Shown: positions 7,770-15,837, numbered from the stretch's first letter. The stretch is 40,113 bases of DNA from Flavobacteriaceae bacterium UBA6268 (GCA_002440705.1 DJVA01000042.1:1-40113); one strand, 5' to 3'. Notes: generated from the sequence alone by a model not told the origin. Numbers and translations are program-made.

Positions 7770-9260
7770 ATGAAAGTATCGAGATTATTACTATTGGCTT
7801 TATGGGTATTTGCGGCATTGCCTTCAAAAGCCCAATATAAAATAGATTGGGTCAATGCCCCTGCCAACCCCATTCCGGTGAGTCATACGAAAAACCACTT
7901 CAACCTTAAAGGCGATATAAAAAGTGAAGAATTAACGGGTACCTGGGGGTATACCGATGTTTTTGATGCTAATGGGAACCTTGTTGAGTTTTTGGATTTC
8001 ACATTTGGAGACATCTCCTATGGGTATGATAGTAGGGGTCATTTAACCCAATCGACGTCCTATGACGCCACATTTGGGACCTACATTGAAACCTACCAAA
8101 CCGATTCGCGCGGTTATGTTATTCAGTGGAAAAATAACGATGGTTCCCAAGGCAAGCGTTATGTTTATAACGGCAAGGGACTTTGGGAGGCTACCTACGA
8201 CCTCAATACTGGGAAAATACTGGAGAAATACGAGTACGATGCAAAAAACAGGATTGTAAAAATAGAACGACATTCCGATGGGCTATCGACGACCACTTAC
8301 ACGTATGCCTATGAAGGAAGGTTCAACAAGGTTACTGTTACTACCACAGCTAAAGATGGAAAGACCAGTTCTTATACCGATTACTACGATGGTAAAGGAA
8401 ACAACATGTATTCTTCTACAAATGTTACGTTTGTGTTCGACGACATGGGGAATTGGTATGAAAAGCGAAACCCAACAAGCGTCATCAGCACTAGAGTGCT
8501 TACCTATTTTAGTGGCAAAAAATCGGGGGGAGGAACTTCCAATGTAACCCCCAACAATCCAAATACTCCCAATTCCCCGAATACCCCAAGCACCCCATCG
8601 AATACCGATTGTGTGTCTGGCGACTGCTATAATGGTTGGGGCAAGAAAAATTTCAGTTATGGCTACTATGAAGGATTCTGGAAGAATGGCAAGCGTGAGG
8701 GATATGGTTTGTTTCAATGGACGGGCTCTGGAAAATACATTGGTTTTTGGGTGAATGACGAGCTGCACGGTTATGGTTGTTATTTGGGTAACGATAAAAA
8801 CATGATTGGTGAATACCGTAACGGAAACATGACAGGACCGGGCTATACCCATGAACTCAAAACCGATAAATGGGTGTATGCCATCTTCAAGAGCTATTTG
8901 GTGGAAACCGAATATACCTTCTACACCAACAACGTAACTACTGGCTGTGTGGCGGGCGATTGCCAAAACAAATATGGGCGTTACAAATGGAGCAATGGGG
9001 ATAGCTTTACCGGATTTTTCCGAAACGGCAACATGTGGATGGGTACCTATACGTTTGCTTCGGGCGATAAGTACGAGGGCTTTTTCAACAGTTCCAACCA
9101 ATTCGACGGCGGGGGGCGGTTTTTCTTTAAGGACAATTCCTACTACGGCGGACAATGGCGTAACGGAAAACAAGAAGGACGCGGGTACTATCACGATAGC
9201 AGTTACAATCGGCAAATTGGAGAATGGAGCAATGGTGTGCTGATCAAACAATACAATTAA
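7770..9260 (+). CDS. Secreted MORN-repeat protein 2 with RHS/YD-like N-terminal domain
   Basis: Protein of 496 residues. A signal peptide (MKVSRLLLLALWVFAALPSKAQ) is followed by a domain of about 220 residues with YD-like strands (YGYDSRGHLTQS, TDSRGYVIQW, YVYNGKGLWEAT, YEYDAKNRIVKI) reminiscent of RHS/YD repeats. Then comes an N/T/P-rich linker of about 20 residues and a MORN array introduced by CVSGDC (Cys281) and CVAGDC (Cys393). The MORN half closely matches the upstream paralogue in protein and DNA, while the N-terminal domain is unrelated, so the pair looks like a domain swap on a common MORN scaffold. It has its own site D promoter and its own terminator. Its role is unknown; it is presumably periplasmic or surface-exposed. 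Confidence 0.8.
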   Translation: MKVSRLLLLALWVFAALPSKAQYKIDWVNAPANPIPVSHTKNHFNLKGDIKSEELTGTWGYTDVFDANGNLVEFLDFTFGDISYGYDSRGHLTQSTSYDATFGTYIETYQTDSRGYVIQWKNNDGSQGKRYVYNGKGLWEATYDLNTGKILEKYEYDAKNRIVKIERHSDGLSTTTYTYAYEGRFNKVTVTTTAKDGKTSSYTDYYDGKGNNMYSSTNVTFVFDDMGNWYEKRNPTSVISTRVLTYFSGKKSGGGTSNVTPNNPNTPNSPNTPSTPSNTDCVSGDCYNGWGKKNFSYGYYEGFWKNGKREGYGLFQWTGSGKYIGFWVNDELHGYGCYLGNDKNMIGEYRNGNMTGPGYTHELKTDKWVYAIFKSYLVETEYTFYTNNVTTGCVAGDCQNKYGRYKWSNGDSFTGFFRNGNMWMGTYTFASGDKYEGFFNSSNQFDGGGRFFFKDNSYYGGQWRNGKQEGRGYYHDSSYNRQIGEWSNGVLIKQYN

Positions 9261-9277
9261 TCTTTCAGAATGCAGCG

Positions 9278-9304
9278 AAAAACACGGTATGTCACCGTGT
9301 TTTT
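9278..9304 (+). terminator. Rho-independent terminator after MORN gene 2
   Basis: CACGGT at 9283-9288 pairs with ACCGTG at 9294-9299, loop ATGTC, flanked by an A-run (9278-9282) and a T-run (9300-9304). The symmetry suggests it could work in both directions. Confidence 0.88.
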
Positions 9305-9329
9305 CTATTTTTAAGGTATAAAGGGGTTT

Positions 9330-11366
9330 ATGAAGTATCGCATTGCCATAGGGTGTTTCTTGTTTTTTCAGGCTATTTGGGCGCAGAATCCCATTAGTAT
9401 TGATAGTATTACCACGTATGCCGGTAGGAACTACTATACCCATCCAGATAGTGCCCAATACTATTTGCACAAGGGAATAGCATTGGCCGAGGCCCAAGGC
9501 GATTTCTATAAAAAAGGAATTTTTCTCAACAAGCTCATTACCCAGAAAACCCGTATTCGCGATTACGACAGTGCACGGTATTATTTTAAATACACTAAAA
9601 CCTACTTGGAACAAAACCAGTTGGAGACCTTGTTCCCGGATGTGCATAGTGAAATTGCGGAGACCTATTTTTATATGGAGCGGTTGGATTCGGCGTTGTA
9701 CCATTTCAAGATTTCGGATACGTTGTACCACCGATTGGGTGACAGCATCGGGGTATTGATTGCCAAGAATAACATGGCCAATGTGTACCAAATTCAGGGC
9801 AATTATAAAGAAGCCATCGTAAACATGCTGGAAGCAGCCAAGAATGTGGATACCACCCAATACCTCTACATCAAAGTAGAGATGTACCACAACATCGCCC
9901 AATTGTACCGGCAGGTTCATGAACCGGCCAAGGCTTCCCAATTTGCCACGCGCTCCTTGGAATTGGCCCTACAAAACCCCAATTATCCGCAGGACCTGGT
10001 AACCTCCTACGGCATTATGGCCCAATTGGCTACCGACCGAAGTGATTTTGGACAAGCAGCACATTACATAGACTTGGCCAAACAAACCATCCAAGTAAGG
10101 GGCTTGGACATCGTGAATTACAAAGTACTGGGTTCGGAGGCTTCCTTATTGGTGGCCCAAGGGGCATTTGAAAAGGCAATTCCGTTTATTCAAGATGCCT
10201 TGACCGTGGGAGCGGAACAGGGGTTGAGTGATTTTGAGATTTTTTCGTTGAAAAAAGACTTGGCGCTTTGTTTCTTTAAGTTGAATCGGCTTCAGGAAGC
10301 GCAAAACTTACTTTTGGAACTCTTGGACAGTGCCCAAAAAAATGGAAGGGTCGAAGACATGGCCATTTTGTACCAACAGCTTTCCGAAGTACATGAATTG
10401 CAAGGCAATACTGTGGCGGCCCTTTCAGATTTCAAAAAATACAACCAGTACAAGGATAGCGTGTTGGGTTTGCAGAAACAAGAAAGCATCAATGATGCCA
10501 TTGTGCGTTATGAAACCGTTCTCAAGGAAAAGGCCCTGTTGGAAGCCCGTGCCAACCTGGCCGAAAAGGAGTTGGAGGTGGAGCGCAAAAACCTGCTCCT
10601 CTACGGCAGTTTGGGATTGTTGTTGGTGTTGGGATTGATTGGCTATTTAATTTACAACCAGCAACGTCTAAAAAACAGGCAATTGAAAAGGGAAGGGGAA
10701 TTGAAAACAGCCCTTGCACGCATTGAAACCCAAAACCGTTTGCAGGAGCAACGGCTTCGCATTTCCCGCGATTTGCACGACAACATCGGGGCCCAACTCA
10801 CTTTTGTGACTTCCTCGGTCGATAATTTGCAATACGGCCTTAAAGACCGCAATCCTGAAATCTCCAAAAGACTTTCCGACCTGAGCGCGTTTACCACCCA
10901 AACCATCTACGAACTTCGGGATACCATCTGGGCCATGAACAAGGAACAGATTAGCGTTGAGGACTTGCAGGCCCGCATTTCCAACTTCATGGAAAAGGCC
11001 GGCTCGGTGCGGGACGAAGTGGCATTTGGTTTTGAGGTATCCGAAGGCCTGTCCAAGGAGCTCCTATTGCCTTCGGTACAAGGGATGAACCTCTACCGCA
11101 TTATCCAGGAAGCAGTAAACAACGCCTTGAAGTATGCCGAAGCCTCTCAAATAAAAGTAAAATTGTTTGTAGAAAACAACCACTGCGTGGCCACCATTAC
11201 AGACGATGGGAAAGGCTTTGATCTTGCTGCTATTGAACAAGGAAATGGCTTGAACAACATGAAAAAGCGCGCCCGCGATTTGGGCGGAGATGCCACCATT
11301 ACTTCTGAAAAAGAGAAAGGAACCCAGGTAACAGTGCGATTTCCATGGCACGAAAGTGTGCTTTGA
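9330..11366 (+). CDS. TPR sensor histidine kinase 1 (HisKA_3/HATPase)
   Basis: Membrane sensor kinase of 678 residues. An N-terminal signal or anchor (MKYRIAIGCFLFFQAIWAQ) is followed by a periplasmic TPR array to about residue 390 (e.g. YYLHKGIALAEAQGDFYKKG, ALYHFKISDTLYHRLGDSIG). A coiled linker leads to one membrane helix at about 420-440 (YGSLGLLLVLGLIGYLIY) and a second coiled coil. The HisKA_3 box RISRDLHDNIG carries the phospho-acceptor His483, and the HATPase_c domain has an N-box (EAVNNALKYA), DDGKGFD and GNGLNNMKKRA. This is the NarX/DesK-type kinase that partners LuxR-type regulators. The only response regulator in the window (15908) is the obvious partner. No shared palindrome is visible upstream; a TATTTTTA stretch at 9306-9313 might be a -7 box. 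Confidence 0.92.
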   Translation: MKYRIAIGCFLFFQAIWAQNPISIDSITTYAGRNYYTHPDSAQYYLHKGIALAEAQGDFYKKGIFLNKLITQKTRIRDYDSARYYFKYTKTYLEQNQLETLFPDVHSEIAETYFYMERLDSALYHFKISDTLYHRLGDSIGVLIAKNNMANVYQIQGNYKEAIVNMLEAAKNVDTTQYLYIKVEMYHNIAQLYRQVHEPAKASQFATRSLELALQNPNYPQDLVTSYGIMAQLATDRSDFGQAAHYIDLAKQTIQVRGLDIVNYKVLGSEASLLVAQGAFEKAIPFIQDALTVGAEQGLSDFEIFSLKKDLALCFFKLNRLQEAQNLLLELLDSAQKNGRVEDMAILYQQLSEVHELQGNTVAALSDFKKYNQYKDSVLGLQKQESINDAIVRYETVLKEKALLEARANLAEKELEVERKNLLLYGSLGLLLVLGLIGYLIYNQQRLKNRQLKREGELKTALARIETQNRLQEQRLRISRDLHDNIGAQLTFVTSSVDNLQYGLKDRNPEISKRLSDLSAFTTQTIYELRDTIWAMNKEQISVEDLQARISNFMEKAGSVRDEVAFGFEVSEGLSKELLLPSVQGMNLYRIIQEAVNNALKYAEASQIKVKLFVENNHCVATITDDGKGFDLAAIEQGNGLNNMKKRARDLGGDATITSEKEKGTQVTVRFPWHESVL

Positions 11367-11565
11367 ATGCAGGTTGATAGGGAGGAAATAGGAAGCGCAT
11401 AAGGGTAGTACCTAAGTAAGACTGCCATTATATAGCGATCTGATACGTCACAACTACGACATAAGTACTAAATGGTTTTGAAATATGTGAAGGGACCGAT
11501 GGATGGCCCCAACCCCCTTTGGAAGGCTGCTCGCAAGGGATGGTATTCTAAAAACGGTTTACTTT

Positions 11566-11612
11566 GGTATTTAGTATACCTTGTTTTTCCATTCCTAAAA
11601 GCCGTATCTTTA
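11566..11612 (+). promoter_or_regulatory. Predicted promoter of the Dabb gene with a different inverted repeat
   Basis: The inverted repeat GGTAT-TTAGT-ATACC at 11566-11580 abuts TTG at 11581-11583. After a 21-nt spacer comes TATCTTTA at 11605-11612, and the ATG follows at 11633. The layout copies that of sites A-F, but the operator sequence differs. The rest of the 266-nt gap 11367-11632 shows nothing I can name. Confidence 0.5.
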
Positions 11613-11632
11613 ATCACCTTTATACCGTAGCT

Positions 11633-12001
11633 ATGCAGCCTTTTAAAATTGTTGTTTTAGGGTTCCTATTGTTGGGCATAGTCCCTTCCCTGCGAGCGCA
11701 GGGGGTGCCTCATAAATTACACCATCTCGTCCTGTTCCAGTGGGTGGAAAACCCCGATGAAGCGGTGCAGGACGAAATTTTGGAATTGTTTGCTGGGCTC
11801 CCCGCCAAAGTAGAAGGGATGGAATCGGTACAATTTGTATCCTTGCTGCGTTCCTCGGAGGATTTTGATTTGGGCATCATCATGATTTTTGATTCCGAAG
11901 AAGCCCAGAAGGCTTATGAAACCCATCCCGATCATGTGCGCATTACCCAAATCGCCCCACCCTTGTTGAGTGGGTTCAGTAAGTTTGATTATTGGGAGTA
12001 A
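11633..12001 (+). CDS. Exported Dabb-domain (stress-responsive alpha/beta-barrel) protein
   Basis: Protein of 122 residues. The ATG at 11633 gives a signal peptide (MQPFKIVVLGFLLLGIVPSLRAQ) and agrees with the promoter at 11566-11612; an open frame extends upstream but would bury that signal. The mature part has the dimeric alpha/beta-barrel (Dabb) pattern: HKLHHLVLFQWVE at the start, a central helix, DLGIIMIFDSEEAQKAYETHPDH in the middle and a closing FSKFDYWE. Dabb proteins form small ferredoxin-like dimers; some bind or cleave small aromatic molecules, but many have no known function. An exported version is less usual than a cytoplasmic one. The following gene starts 40 nt on and may be co-transcribed. 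Confidence 0.82.
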   Translation: MQPFKIVVLGFLLLGIVPSLRAQGVPHKLHHLVLFQWVENPDEAVQDEILELFAGLPAKVEGMESVQFVSLLRSSEDFDLGIIMIFDSEEAQKAYETHPDHVRITQIAPPLLSGFSKFDYWE

Positions 12002-12041
12002 TGTCTTTGCCCAAGATTGGTATTCATAAAACCACTAACTC

Positions 12042-12623
12042 ATGAAAAATTCTTGGAAGGGAATGTTACCTTTTGGAGTACTTATGTTAGTGGTGTCCTG
12101 TTGTTATAAACCTCACACTCTAGTTGATTACTCCTTTGTTTATGCGTTCAATTTGCAATACGAAGAAGAAACCACAACCTATCAAATGAATGCTCCTAAA
12201 GTTTCGGACACGACTTTGGTAAAAGGATTTATTCAGGATCATCTGAATTTTTCTATCCCAGGAGTATTGATTCGTATATCAAATGATAAAGGTGAAGAGG
12301 TCGCCGAAGCCGAATCTGATTTTGATGGAAATTTTGGCATTTCCCTACTTCCAGGTACCTATGTCATGGAAACGAGCTTTGTTGGGTTTGACACTTCGGA
12401 AGCATCCTTCGACTTGTCTAAAAACACTTCCTTAGGGTTTCGAATTACCATGGGAAGGGATGGGAGTCTTACTGTATGTGAAGTGCATTCCAAAAGAACC
12501 CTGACCGAAATGGAACTTACAGAAATACGAAGGTGTATTGAACGCACAAACGACCAGCATAATGAATTTTATCCCAATAAATATTGTGGTACTGCCGAGT
12601 ATTTCATTGTTGTTCAAATTTAA
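12042..12623 (+). CDS. Lipoprotein with CarboxypepD_reg-like domain
   Basis: Protein of 193 residues. The N-terminus (MKNSWKGMLPFGVLMLVVSCCYKPH) looks like a lipoprotein signal with the lipidated Cys at about residue 20 (VVSC). From about residue 60 the sequence KGFIQDHLNFSIPGVLIRIS, followed by DFDGNFGISLLPGTYVMETSFVGFDT, matches the beta-sandwich CarboxypepD_reg-like domain also found at the N-terminus of SusC/TonB receptors. Here it occurs without a receptor, followed by a C-terminal tail of about 70 residues containing two cysteines. It is probably anchored in the outer or inner membrane facing the periplasm; the specific role is unknown. No clear separate promoter is seen; it follows the Dabb gene by 40 nt. 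Confidence 0.72.
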   Translation: MKNSWKGMLPFGVLMLVVSCCYKPHTLVDYSFVYAFNLQYEEETTTYQMNAPKVSDTTLVKGFIQDHLNFSIPGVLIRISNDKGEEVAEAESDFDGNFGISLLPGTYVMETSFVGFDTSEASFDLSKNTSLGFRITMGRDGSLTVCEVHSKRTLTEMELTEIRRCIERTNDQHNEFYPNKYCGTAEYFIVVQI

Positions 12624-12656
12624 TGTACCTAATCCATTAGAGCATATTTAGTCCGA

Positions 12657-12705
12657 AATAAGGCACTTGCCTTATTGGTGCTTTGCCTGTAGTGTTTGTA
12701 TTTTT
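12657..12705 (+). promoter_or_regulatory. Shared palindrome (site E) ahead of the kinase 2 operon
   Basis: AATAAGGCACTTGCCTTATT at 12657-12676 is palindromic apart from the central pair, and the next base completes TTG at 12675-12677. The octamer 20 nt on is GTATTTTT (12698-12705), a weak -7 box. A better TTTG lies slightly upstream at 12695-12698 but breaks the common spacing. The site controls the small membrane protein, kinase 2 and the 14991 gene if they form one operon. Confidence 0.7.
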
Positions 12706-12734
12706 ACTTTTCAATAAAAAGTGTCTTTACCACA

Positions 12735-12968
12735 TTGGCCTGGATTGTTTCCATAACGGGGTTTACTGCTTTATTGGTTTGGGGTTTCTTCAAAACGTCC
12801 AACCAAAAATTACGGCGTACCAATGCCCTTGAACTACAGGCACTGGAACAAAAGCTTACTTCGCACAGTCTACAGATTTCCTACCGGCAACAGGCTTTGG
12901 ACCGCTACCATTTTTTGAAATACAATCTTTCTGAAGCCTTGCAAGTGCAGCCGGAAATCAAAATTTAG
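12735..12968 (+). CDS. Small single-pass membrane protein with non-ATG start
   Basis: An open frame of 77 codons from TTG 12735 (90 if TTG 12696 is used). No ATG is available at the beginning. The 12735 start fits the distance from the aligned -7 position (30 nt, similar to 22-28 nt at the other sites); the 12696 start would lie upstream of the predicted transcription start. The product has one hydrophobic helix (LAWIVSITGFTALLVWGFF) followed by a basic, glutamine-rich amphipathic tail of about 55 residues (ALELQALEQKLTSHSLQISYRQQALDRYHFL) likely to form a coiled coil. It is located 28 nt before the GTG of kinase 2. It could be a kinase accessory protein (inference), and I do not recognise a family. 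Whether it is translated remains uncertain. Confidence 0.5.
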   Translation: MAWIVSITGFTALLVWGFFKTSNQKLRRTNALELQALEQKLTSHSLQISYRQQALDRYHFLKYNLSEALQVQPEIKI

Positions 12969-12996
12969 CGTATCTTGGATTTAAAATGACCCCCAC

Positions 12997-14979
12997 GTGA
13001 AAACACTTTTCTATTTTGGATTTGCCTTTTTTCTTATGGCATCCTTGCCCTTACATTCACAGGAAACGGTTTCAAACATTGACAGTCTGCTGAAAGTGTT
13101 AAGGAAGCATCCAGCGGATACTTCCAAAGCCCTACTGTACCAAAAAGTAGGGGGGCATTACAACGTAACCCAATTGGACAGTGCACGCACCTTTTTTGAA
13201 CAGGGGTTGGCCTTGTCGGAAAAGCTTTCCTATCAAAAAGGAGTGTGGGTAAACCGAAACGGATTGGGCAATTATTTTGAACGGAAAACCCAGTACGACA
13301 GTGCCATGTACCAGTACGAACGAGCTTTGGACGTGGTAAAGGAAACCAACAGCACCAAGGGTTTTGCAGTAGTACTGAATAACATTGCCACCATCTACAT
13401 CCGTCGCGGGGAGTATGAAACGGCCTTGCAATTTTTGTTCGATGCGCTGAAAGCCGAGGAAACCCTGAACAATCGCAACGGCATTGCACAGGCCTTCAAC
13501 AACATTGGGGTGGTTTATTACTATACGGGCAATTTTGATCAAACCACGAATTACTTAACCAAGGCCTTGGAGATTCAGGAAGCGTTGGGTAATTACGACG
13601 GATTGATTAACGGATACAACAATGTGGGGGCCATCTATGACTACCAAAAGCAATACGATGAAGCCATCCAGAGCTACGAAAAGGGGCTGGAAATAGCCCG
13701 TTCCATTGGCGATCGAAAAATGGAAGCCACCCAATTGTCCAATATTGCCCTGGCCTATAGCAGTAAAAAGGAGTACCCAAAAGCCGAGGGGATTTTCCAA
13801 GAAGCAGTGGCCTTGAGGGAAAAAATAAAGGATTACAATGGGGAGGCATTTAGTTATCAAGGTTTTGGACAGATGTACTTAAATGCCAAAAACTTTGCAA
13901 AGGCCAAATTCTATTTGGACAAGGCCTTTGCCCTGGCGGAAGCGCACGACCTTAAATTGGTGAAAAAGGAAGCCTTGGCCGCACTGGTAGAGTATTATGA
14001 GGCCCAGAAGGATTACCAATCGGCCAACGCCTACCTGTACCGCTATTTGGCGGTAAAGGATTCCATCCTTAACGAAGAAAAGACCAAGGCCATTGCCGAA
14101 TTGGAAACCCAATACGAAACCGAAAAAAAGGAAAAGGAAATTGTGGCCCAACGAGCCCAATTGGCCGAAAAGGATTTGGAGGTACGGCGCAAAAATACCC
14201 TAGTGTATGGAGGCTTTGGACTAGCGTTGGTATTGGCCTTGCTCGGGTATTTGGTGTACAACCAGCAAAAGCTGAAGAACCGGCAATTGAAAAAAGAAGG
14301 GGAGTTGAAAACAGCCCTAGCCAAGATTGAGACCCAAAACAAACTGCAGGAACAGCGCTTGCGTATTTCGAGGGATTTGCACGACAATATTGGGTCACAG
14401 CTTACTTTCATCATTTCCAGTTTGGACAATTTGAGGTTTGGCTTCCCAGACATGAAGGAAAAATTGTCCCAAAAGCTTTCCGGGCTCAGTGGGTTTGCCT
14501 CCCAAACCATCTACGAGTTGCGGGACACTATTTGGGCCATGAACAAAAACGACATTTCCTTTGAAGATTTACAGGCCCGCATTGGTAATTTCACCAATCA
14601 AGCCAAATCGGCTTCCGCGAAAACCCGTTTTGAATTTGTAATGGATGAAGGCATCGATCGGCAGTACACTTTTACATCTTTGGAGGGCATCAATGTATAC
14701 CGCATCATCCAAGAGGCCGTAAATAATTCCATGAAATATGCAGATGCTTCCACCGTTCAAATCAAAATTTCGGATACTACAGATGGCTTTCACATTGCTG
14801 TAATGGATGATGGAAAAGGCTTTGAAGTCGCCTCGGTTTCCGACGACGGCAACGGGTTGAAGAACATGCAGAAAAGGGCCCGGGAGTTGGGAGGAACCTT
14901 AACCCTTGCTTCTGAAGCGGAATCGGGTACCCAAGTAATTTTACAAATCCCAAAGAAATTGGTAATTTTAGAAACATAA
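12997..14979 (+). CDS. TPR sensor histidine kinase 2 (HisKA_3/HATPase)
   Basis: Sensor kinase of 660 residues starting at GTG 12997, which begins the signal peptide (MKTLFYFGFAFFLMASLPLHSQ). About seven periplasmic TPRs follow (e.g. AVVLNNIATIYIRRGEYETALQ, AQAFNNIGVVYYYTGNFDQT). Then comes a coiled linker, one membrane helix at about 402-422 (VYGGFGLALVLALLGYLVY), the HisKA_3 box RISRDLHDNIG with His462, and HATPase_c motifs (EAVNNSMKYA, DDGKGFE, GNGLKNMQKRA). From the linker to the end it is strongly similar to kinase 1, whereas the TPR sensor parts differ clearly. It probably phosphorylates the regulator at 15908 and probably lies in an operon with the flanking small protein and the 14991 gene under site E, which would make it autoregulated. 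Confidence 0.92.
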   Translation: MKTLFYFGFAFFLMASLPLHSQETVSNIDSLLKVLRKHPADTSKALLYQKVGGHYNVTQLDSARTFFEQGLALSEKLSYQKGVWVNRNGLGNYFERKTQYDSAMYQYERALDVVKETNSTKGFAVVLNNIATIYIRRGEYETALQFLFDALKAEETLNNRNGIAQAFNNIGVVYYYTGNFDQTTNYLTKALEIQEALGNYDGLINGYNNVGAIYDYQKQYDEAIQSYEKGLEIARSIGDRKMEATQLSNIALAYSSKKEYPKAEGIFQEAVALREKIKDYNGEAFSYQGFGQMYLNAKNFAKAKFYLDKAFALAEAHDLKLVKKEALAALVEYYEAQKDYQSANAYLYRYLAVKDSILNEEKTKAIAELETQYETEKKEKEIVAQRAQLAEKDLEVRRKNTLVYGGFGLALVLALLGYLVYNQQKLKNRQLKKEGELKTALAKIETQNKLQEQRLRISRDLHDNIGSQLTFIISSLDNLRFGFPDMKEKLSQKLSGLSGFASQTIYELRDTIWAMNKNDISFEDLQARIGNFTNQAKSASAKTRFEFVMDEGIDRQYTFTSLEGINVYRIIQEAVNNSMKYADASTVQIKISDTTDGFHIAVMDDGKGFEVASVSDDGNGLKNMQKRARELGGTLTLASEAESGTQVILQIPKKLVILET

Positions 14980-14990
14980 AATTTGAGATC

Positions 14991-15830
14991 ATGAAAAACA
15001 TTCGCATCCTTACCCTTCTTTTTATATGCCATCTGGTATTTCTAGGGGTCGCCACCGCACAGCCCACGCACCCTAAACCTCCGGGCGGATCGAATTCGTC
15101 CAACAATTCGAGTAGCTTCTCTTCTGTGGGTGAAACTCTGCGGTACATCAATCGTTTGTTTGATCAGTACAATGGGTACAATTCGAAATTGAATGTAGAC
15201 ATGCTCACCAACGAACTGGTCTTTACCGACAAGTTCTCAGAGATTCGTGGCAAGTTTTCTGATGTGGAATTTCGGCGTTCTAGTGAAAACATGGGTATTT
15301 TCTGTAAGAGTGGTACGGATTGCATGTTGAGCAAAAATGTGAATACGGGCGCGTTTGAATCCTATCGATCCAGTTATACTTTTGGGATCAAGGAAAATGG
15401 AGTGGCCGTGCCTGAAATGGACGGGGCCATCAACCAATTGAATCTGATGCTCAACTCACTCAGCTCTGGCAATTCTGGCAATTCAAGCTCCTACAGTGTA
15501 AATTCCGAAATTCAGCGCAACTTGGACATCATCAACAATTCTTTCAAAAAGTACAATGCCTACAACACCGTGTTTCGAGTTAGCGGTACCCGTTTGTACT
15601 GGGACAGTGATGTGGCCAATGTTTCAGGCGATTTGAATAACCTCACTTTTTACATCAACTATGCCAATAAATGGATGGTAGTGCAATGTGTGAATGGCGA
15701 TTGTTTGGAAGGAGGAATTTCGAAGGATGACTATTCCATGAGTTTGAAAACGTCCTCTGGCGCCTTGGCTCCAGACATTGAAGAGGTGTTGCGGGCGTTC
15801 AATAACATCCGAAGGGAAGTGTTGAAATAA
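14991..15830 (+). CDS. Exported protein with two internal repeats and CxxGDC motif
   Basis: Protein of 279 residues, 11 nt behind kinase 2 and so almost certainly co-transcribed. A signal peptide (MKNIRILTLLFICHLVFLGVATAQ) is followed by an S/N/P-rich linker. Two related units of about 110 residues then follow: unit 1 begins ETLRYINRLFDQYNGYNSKL and unit 2 begins EIQRNLDIINNSFKKYNAYN. Each continues with a beta-rich part containing a Cys pair: CKSGTDC in unit 1 and CVNGDC in unit 2. The second motif matches the CxxGDC that introduces the MORN arrays upstream. I do not recognise a family. Being encoded with the kinase, it may be a periplasmic sensor accessory or a target of the system (inference). 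Confidence 0.72.
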   Translation: MKNIRILTLLFICHLVFLGVATAQPTHPKPPGGSNSSNNSSSFSSVGETLRYINRLFDQYNGYNSKLNVDMLTNELVFTDKFSEIRGKFSDVEFRRSSENMGIFCKSGTDCMLSKNVNTGAFESYRSSYTFGIKENGVAVPEMDGAINQLNLMLNSLSSGNSGNSSSYSVNSEIQRNLDIINNSFKKYNAYNTVFRVSGTRLYWDSDVANVSGDLNNLTFYINYANKWMVVQCVNGDCLEGGISKDDYSMSLKTSSGALAPDIEEVLRAFNNIRREVLK

Positions 15831-15837
15831 CCCATTC

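Noticed and set aside
7030..9245. The repetitive MORN DNA as a CRISPR or tandem repeat array
   Set aside because: The repeats are in-frame coding repeats of varying sequence with glycine and aromatic spacing typical of MORN proteins; there are no constant spacers or direct repeats.
9265..9313. A seventh shared palindrome upstream of kinase 1
   Set aside because: The TATTTTTA at 9306-9313 invites it, but the expected operator position (about 9265-9285) shows no match to the half-sites.
8283..9941. A 552-codon open frame on the minus strand across the second MORN gene and kinase 1
   Set aside because: It spans two well-supported genes on the plus strand, crosses a terminator and a gene boundary, and its translation shows no family motifs. 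It is a shadow of the codon bias of the true genes.
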